Positions 15,180-18,444 of a stretch of 18,444 nt of DNA are shown here, piece after piece. Both the position numbers and the translations under genes were made by a program. Within the stretch, counting starts at the first letter, position 1; the number at the start of each line of letters is the position of its first letter. Under the pieces are notes generated by a model. It did no database searches. It was given only the letters and a program-made list of their open reading frames with translations, and was not told the DNA's origin. This stretch comes from Treponema sp. (GTDB lineage Bacteria; Spirochaetota; Spirochaetia; Treponematales; Breznakiellaceae): NCBI GenBank assembly GCA_031277045.1, contig JAISLX010000159.1, forward strand, positions 1-18,444, in the 5' to 3' direction.

Positions 15180-17237
15180 ATGACAGGCACTCAGGAAGAC
15201 GCGTTTTACGATTTTCTCGACAGCGTTGCCGAACCTTTTACCCTGGACGATGTCGTCTCGTTTATCAGAATGATGGAGCCCAAGCAGACCGGGCGTTTGC
15301 GCCTGGAACTGTCATCGCTGCTTAGTTCCCGCAAACTCGCGTTTCAACTGGATAACCGACGCTGGGTATCCCGGCGGGGCTGTTTTGAATCGGTGCCGTT
15401 TGTCATAACCCCCAGCAAGATGGAGATTCTTAACGGCATCCTTATCCCGGGGCACCGCTGCATCCCCTTTGCCAATCCTTCCCTGTTTCCCCATGAGTAT
15501 TGTTTTTTCTGGAAAGGGCGGCCTGTCCCGGTTACCACGACAGAAGGCCCGCCGGAGGAATTTTACCCCTATTACTCCCTGTTTGGCGAGGAATACGCCC
15601 CCCAGTATGTGGCCCGGGACAACCCGGAAAACGAGGCCGCCTTTAACGAGGCGCTCTACGATGACCCCCCGGAAGTTACCATCAAGACTCTGGACATGCG
15701 GAATATCTACCGGGAAGTTTCTTTTGTCCCCGGCGATCACCTGGTGGTCCGCACCAGGGATTGGAAAGCAGGGGCCTTTGAACTGACAAAGGTGGAAAAA
15801 GACGCATGGACCCAGGCCGATATTTACGCCTGGATCGAAGCGGCGGAAAGCGGCTTTGAGGATGTTTTTGAGCTTTTGGGCCCCGGATCCTCCACGGAAG
15901 AGCAGTTGGCCTACGCCTACTGGTACGGCGGCAAGCGGATGCGGGATATCCCCGCCTGCTCCATGGAAAATTTTATTTACGAGGAAACAAACCACATAGA
16001 AACCGTTCCCTACGGCATCGAGACCCGCTTTTGGTACGCCGGCAAGGAAATTCCCGATATAAACTATATCGCCGGCAGCCAGCTGCCCCCGGATCAAACC
16101 GCGGTAGAAAGTATCCTGCTCCACCACCAGATTCCCGTGTCCGAGTACGTTATCCAGTCGTACATTCGGGACGCGCTGTTCCGCCGGGAAAAGAACTGTT
16201 TATCGATCCTGGAACGGATTGTGCCCCCGGTCATTCGGCTTGACGGGGATGAGCAAAAATACCTTGACGCCTATATCGCCGAAACCTACGAGGAATTCCA
16301 GCTTTTTTACACCTTTTTCGCGGATCATGCTATGGGCCCCATCCGGCAGCGGGTGGGGGAACTCCATACTGCGGTAATCGACCTGTACACGCGGCTGAAA
16401 AAAAGCCGCGTAGACCCCTCTATTCTGCCCCCCCACACCTACATTGTGCTTTCCCAAATACAGAACCACGCCGCCGCGGTACTGGAAGACCTGGACACCG
16501 ACGAAAGCCCTCCCCCGGACGAACTGGAGGCTGTGGATTCGTCCCTGGACAGCATGATCGACACCTACGACGATATTAAAGAGCTGATTGAGGAAGCCAT
16601 CACCTCGTTCCGCCGCAGCAACCTTTCGCTGGTGAACCCCGGCAAAGATACCACAAATCCCTGGCGCATGATTCAACTGAGTATTGGGGGCACTTCGGTC
16701 TGGCGCCGGATAACCATACCGGAAACCTTTCATCTGGCGGACCTCCACATGATAATTCAAAGCGTTTTTAACTGGACAGGCCGTCTGGACTGCCGCTTCA
16801 ACGTCGATAAGTCCATACGGGGCATAACCAGTACCGGCCCCCTGGAAAACAGGCATAAAGTCGCCGATCTGTGCGGCGAGGGTATTACCGAACTGTTCTA
16901 CGAATACGGAAACGGCTGGACGGTTAAAATAATCATTCTGCCCCGCTATGACGGCGGCGAGAATGAGACCCTGCGCTGTGTGGCCGGCGCCGGGGCGGCT
17001 CCCCCGGAACAGGTGGAAGGTCCCCTGCGTTTCCGCAAAACTGTTTCGGCCCTGGAACGGGGGGCGGATAAAGAAAAACAGGCCGCCCAGGAGGAATTGG
17101 GGCCGGACTTTAATCCGGAATTTTTCAACCTTGAGGATTGTAACCAGGCCCTGAACTCTATTTTTTCAGTACGCGGAAGCGCCGGGACAACACCATCCGG
17201 AACGGCCGTATGGGAAGGTAATGACCAGTCCGTATGA
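15180..17237 (+). CDS. Uncharacterised protein with C-terminal pRiA4b ORF-3 domain
   Basis: This 685-aa soluble protein has no signal peptide or membrane helix. I do not recognise residues 1-430; they are rich in aromatic and acidic residues. A strongly acidic helical linker (about 435-480) follows. Residues about 493-620 match the pRiA4b ORF-3 (PRiA4_ORF3) domain: WRMIQLSIGGTSVWRRITIP, then FHLADLHMIIQSVFNW and YEYGNGWTVKI. This domain was first seen in plasmid and transposon passenger proteins and its biochemical role is not established. The ATG at 15180 lacks a Shine-Dalgarno sequence; I keep it because it directly follows the promoter-like gap and no better start is visible. The 3' end overlaps the PTS EIIA gene by 17 nt, so the two are probably co-translated and may be functionally linked. 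Confidence 0.72.
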   Translation: MTGTQEDAFYDFLDSVAEPFTLDDVVSFIRMMEPKQTGRLRLELSSLLSSRKLAFQLDNRRWVSRRGCFESVPFVITPSKMEILNGILIPGHRCIPFANPSLFPHEYCFFWKGRPVPVTTTEGPPEEFYPYYSLFGEEYAPQYVARDNPENEAAFNEALYDDPPEVTIKTLDMRNIYREVSFVPGDHLVVRTRDWKAGAFELTKVEKDAWTQADIYAWIEAAESGFEDVFELLGPGSSTEEQLAYAYWYGGKRMRDIPACSMENFIYEETNHIETVPYGIETRFWYAGKEIPDINYIAGSQLPPDQTAVESILLHHQIPVSEYVIQSYIRDALFRREKNCLSILERIVPPVIRLDGDEQKYLDAYIAETYEEFQLFYTFFADHAMGPIRQRVGELHTAVIDLYTRLKKSRVDPSILPPHTYIVLSQIQNHAAAVLEDLDTDESPPPDELEAVDSSLDSMIDTYDDIKELIEEAITSFRRSNLSLVNPGKDTTNPWRMIQLSIGGTSVWRRITIPETFHLADLHMIIQSVFNWTGRLDCRFNVDKSIRGITSTGPLENRHKVADLCGEGITELFYEYGNGWTVKIIILPRYDGGENETLRCVAGAGAAPPEQVEGPLRFRKTVSALERGADKEKQAAQEELGPDFNPEFFNLEDCNQALNSIFSVRGSAGTTPSGTAVWEGNDQSV

Positions 17238-17727
17238 TGATATTCCCCTTTCAAGCCTTATTGAACGGGGAGGGGTATTCTACAAGCTTTCGGGAACTAC
17301 CGTGGAAAGCTTTGTAACAGAGCTTATCCGGCGGGTTCCCGGCCTTACCGGCGCGGAAGCGCCCGGCAAAGACAGCTTCAAAACGGATCTTCTCCGGGCA
17401 GTGCTGGAGCGGGAAGCTCTTATGCCCACCGGCATTGGGCATGGCATAGCCCTGCCCCACCCCCGGAATCCGCTGATAACGGACACCGAACGGCAATACG
17501 TCAGCATCGGGTTTCCCGCCGTCCCGGTCGAATGGAAAGCCCTGGACGGCAAGCCGGTCCACACGGCGCTGCTTATCGTGTCCGCTTCCGCGAAATTTCA
17601 CCTCCACACCCTGTTAAAAATCAACTTTCTCTGCCGGGAAGAAGGCTTCCTCTCCCTGCTCCGGAACCGGGCGCCCCAGGACCAGATTGCCGGCGCTGTC
17701 CGGGACATAGAGCAGGGCTGGAAATGA
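17221..17727 (+). CDS. PTS EIIA domain protein (PtsN/fructose type)
   Basis: This 168-aa protein matches single-domain PTS EIIA of the PtsN/mannitol-fructose class. The phosphorylation site is His80 in TGIGHGIALPHPRNP. The family's usual Asn or Glu before the second Gly is His74. The C-terminal part (SAKFHLHTLLKINFLC) fits the fold's last helices. EIIA accepts phosphate from HPr; PtsN-type proteins regulate rather than transport. No EIIB or EIIC component is in the window, which favours a regulatory role. The ATG at 17221 lies inside the preceding gene (17-nt overlap), with GGGAAGG only 2 nt upstream, so translational coupling is likely. Seven nt after the stop begins a repeat hairpin that might affect transcript ends. 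Confidence 0.87.
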   Translation: MTSPYDDIPLSSLIERGGVFYKLSGTTVESFVTELIRRVPGLTGAEAPGKDSFKTDLLRAVLEREALMPTGIGHGIALPHPRNPLITDTERQYVSIGFPAVPVEWKALDGKPVHTALLIVSASAKFHLHTLLKINFLCREEGFLSLLRNRAPQDQIAGAVRDIEQGWK

Positions 17728-17734
17728 GCCTCCG

Positions 17735-17754
17735 CGGAGCAAGCTCCGGGGTAT
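17735..17754. repeat. Family A hairpin, second copy
   Basis: CGGAGCAAGCTCCGGGGTAT is identical over 20 nt to 90-109. It forms a 6-bp stem with an AA loop, 7 nt after the EIIA stop. The terminal arm is cut after GGTAT. Confidence 0.55.
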
Positions 17755-17869
17755 CGACAAAATTTTTCGTTGTTTGATGTGTGTTACGTATTCAGCACTA
17801 TCAAAATATGCAGATTGCTCACAATGCCAAGATATTTTAAATTGTCATTCAAATTCAGTCTGTTTACAG

Positions 17870-17896
17870 CCGTGGCAAGCCGCGGGGTATTAAACC
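17870..17896. repeat. Family A hairpin, variant copy
   Basis: The stem CCGTGGC-AA-GCCGCGG is followed by GGTATTAAACC. Compared with 89-104, two stem positions differ, and both sides changed so that pairing is kept (one pair becomes a T-G wobble). Confidence 0.5.
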
Positions 17897-17915
17897 GTAT
17901 GGGCTACGCCTAATA

Positions 17916-18087
17916 AAGTACGGGCGGTACTTCGCATAACTCGGCGGCTTTGCCGCCGCGGACTGTTTACGCGCAGACCTTCGGCCTGAACATTCCCACG
18001 CCGTTGCTCCGGCACAGTTTGCCATCCCTAAAAATGCTGCGCATTTTTCTATTCGGGCTGTCAAACCGTCGTCGAACCGCAGGTTCG
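17916..18087. repeat. Cluster of short perfect palindromes
   Basis: Four perfect inverted repeats occur within 172 bp: AAGTAC-GGGCG-GTACTT (17916-17932), CGGCGGC-TTT-GCCGCCG (17942-17958), AAAAATGC-TGC-GCATTTTT (18030-18048) and CGAACC-GCA-GGTTCG (18073-18087). All have loops of 3-5 nt. Confidence 0.65.
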
Positions 18088-18124
18088 CAACAGCCGGAAC
18101 GAAACCTGTATCTCAAGCGTTACG

Positions 18125-18444
18125 ATGGATATAGAGGTGCTTAACGAAAGACTGTTCGGGATAATATGCCCCGGAAAAACAAAGTGGATAGGATACCGGG
18201 AATGGAAGAAGCGTCTTGTGGACGCCGTTGATATTTTCGGGCCGAACCGCGTAAACACAGGCATCGTAAGCGGTGTTGAGCTTGCGCGGCCCTTCGGCTT
18301 TACCGGTGAGGACGAGGCGCTTGACGCGGTTTTGGCCGAGGCGGACGAGCTTGCCGCGCAGGGCGTGAGCACGGTGAACATGGTTTGGGTTCCGCGCAAA
18401 GGCGCGCCTTTAGGCGGCGGGCGAAACGCGTCGCTTGAATACTA
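18125..18444 (+). CDS. 5'-truncated radical-SAM-like fragment, runs off the window
   Basis: The frame is open from 18032 to the window end. The recognisable protein starts around 18104 (CISSVTMDIEVLNERLFGI) and continues through ICPGKTKWIGYREWKKRL, FGPNRVNTGIVSGVELARPFG and NMVWVPRKGAPLGGGRN to SLEY. This resembles the C-terminal half of a family of radical SAM proteins. The Cys-x3-Cys-x2-Cys iron-sulfur motif that should lie upstream is missing, because the upstream DNA is repeat mosaic. The ATG at 18125 is the first Met but has no ribosome binding site and would start inside the family's conserved region. It therefore looks like a gene cut at its 5' end. The rest lies outside the window, and the family call is from memory. 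Confidence 0.5.
   Translation, partial: MDIEVLNERLFGIICPGKTKWIGYREWKKRLVDAVDIFGPNRVNTGIVSGVELARPFGFTGEDEALDAVLAEADELAAQGVSTVNMVWVPRKGAPLGGGRNASLEY

Larger units (their letters stand above)
17728..18124. other. Repeat and palindrome mosaic
   Basis: About 400 bp without a complete gene. It contains two family A hairpins (17735-17754 and 17870-17896). Between them is an AT-rich patch (about 17760-17869), in strong contrast to the surrounding G+C-rich DNA. A run of short perfect palindromes then spans 17916-18087. The reading frame of the radical-SAM-like fragment is already open from 18032, within this mosaic. Confidence 0.6.

Noticed and set aside
15312..16127. A 271-codon minus-strand frame inside the pRiA4b-type gene
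   Set aside because: It is a shadow of the sense gene: no motif and no start context, while the sense strand has a recognisable C-terminal domain.
17728..18087. A CRISPR array
   Set aside because: The repeats here differ from each other and are not evenly spaced; there are no cas genes and no unique spacers of constant length.

Overview
The window is about 18.4 kb of G+C-rich bacterial chromosome. I suspect a spirochete, probably a Treponema-like one. The reasons are the XPB-type helicase with a Helicase_C_3/WYL-like partner, a MalT-like LuxR regulator, a fragment resembling spirochaetal LPP20-type lipoproteins, and gaps filled with small palindromic repeats. This assignment comes from protein character only and no search was run.

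Layout. 1-540: a 75-bp inverted-repeat element abuts a truncated LPP20-like coding fragment. 593-665: tRNA-Arg(CCT) on the minus strand with its own promoter. 967-5887 (+): a three-gene nucleic-acid block of XPB-type superfamily 2 helicase, a partner with Helicase_C_3 and WYL-like regions, and a NYN plus OST-HTH/LOTUS putative ribonuclease. 5897-10066 (-): an overlapping operon moxR > DUF58 > membrane protein with a DUF4129-like tail, facing the first block tail to tail across 9 bp. 10067-10608: a gene-free gap with repeats. 10609-11199 (+): a short regulator joining a MerR/excisionase-type helix-turn-helix to a receiver that has lost its phosphorylation residues. 11557-14130 (+): an 857-aa MalT-like STAND/LuxR regulator behind a good promoter. 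14376-15113 (+): a GntR/FadR-type regulator. 15180-17727 (+): a 685-aa protein with a C-terminal pRiA4b ORF-3 domain, overlapping by 17 nt a PTS EIIA (PtsN/fructose type) gene. 17728-18124: a mosaic of repeats, palindromes and an AT-rich patch, followed by a 5'-truncated radical-SAM-like frame running off the window.

Working together. The helicase and its partner resemble the adjacent Rv0861c (ercc3)/Rv0862c pair of Mycobacterium. Here a NYN/LOTUS gene is added, which suggests a DNA-repair or RNA-processing unit and is the best candidate for something under-described. The MoxR-DUF58-DUF4129 set is a known envelope or chaperone-type arrangement, but no transglutaminase or VWA gene is seen. The right half is regulatory: three unrelated regulators in a row, then the PTS pair.

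At least three families of short palindromic repeats sit in the gaps. Some share their arms but carry different, still base-paired hairpins. Both window-edge gene fragments begin next to such repeats.
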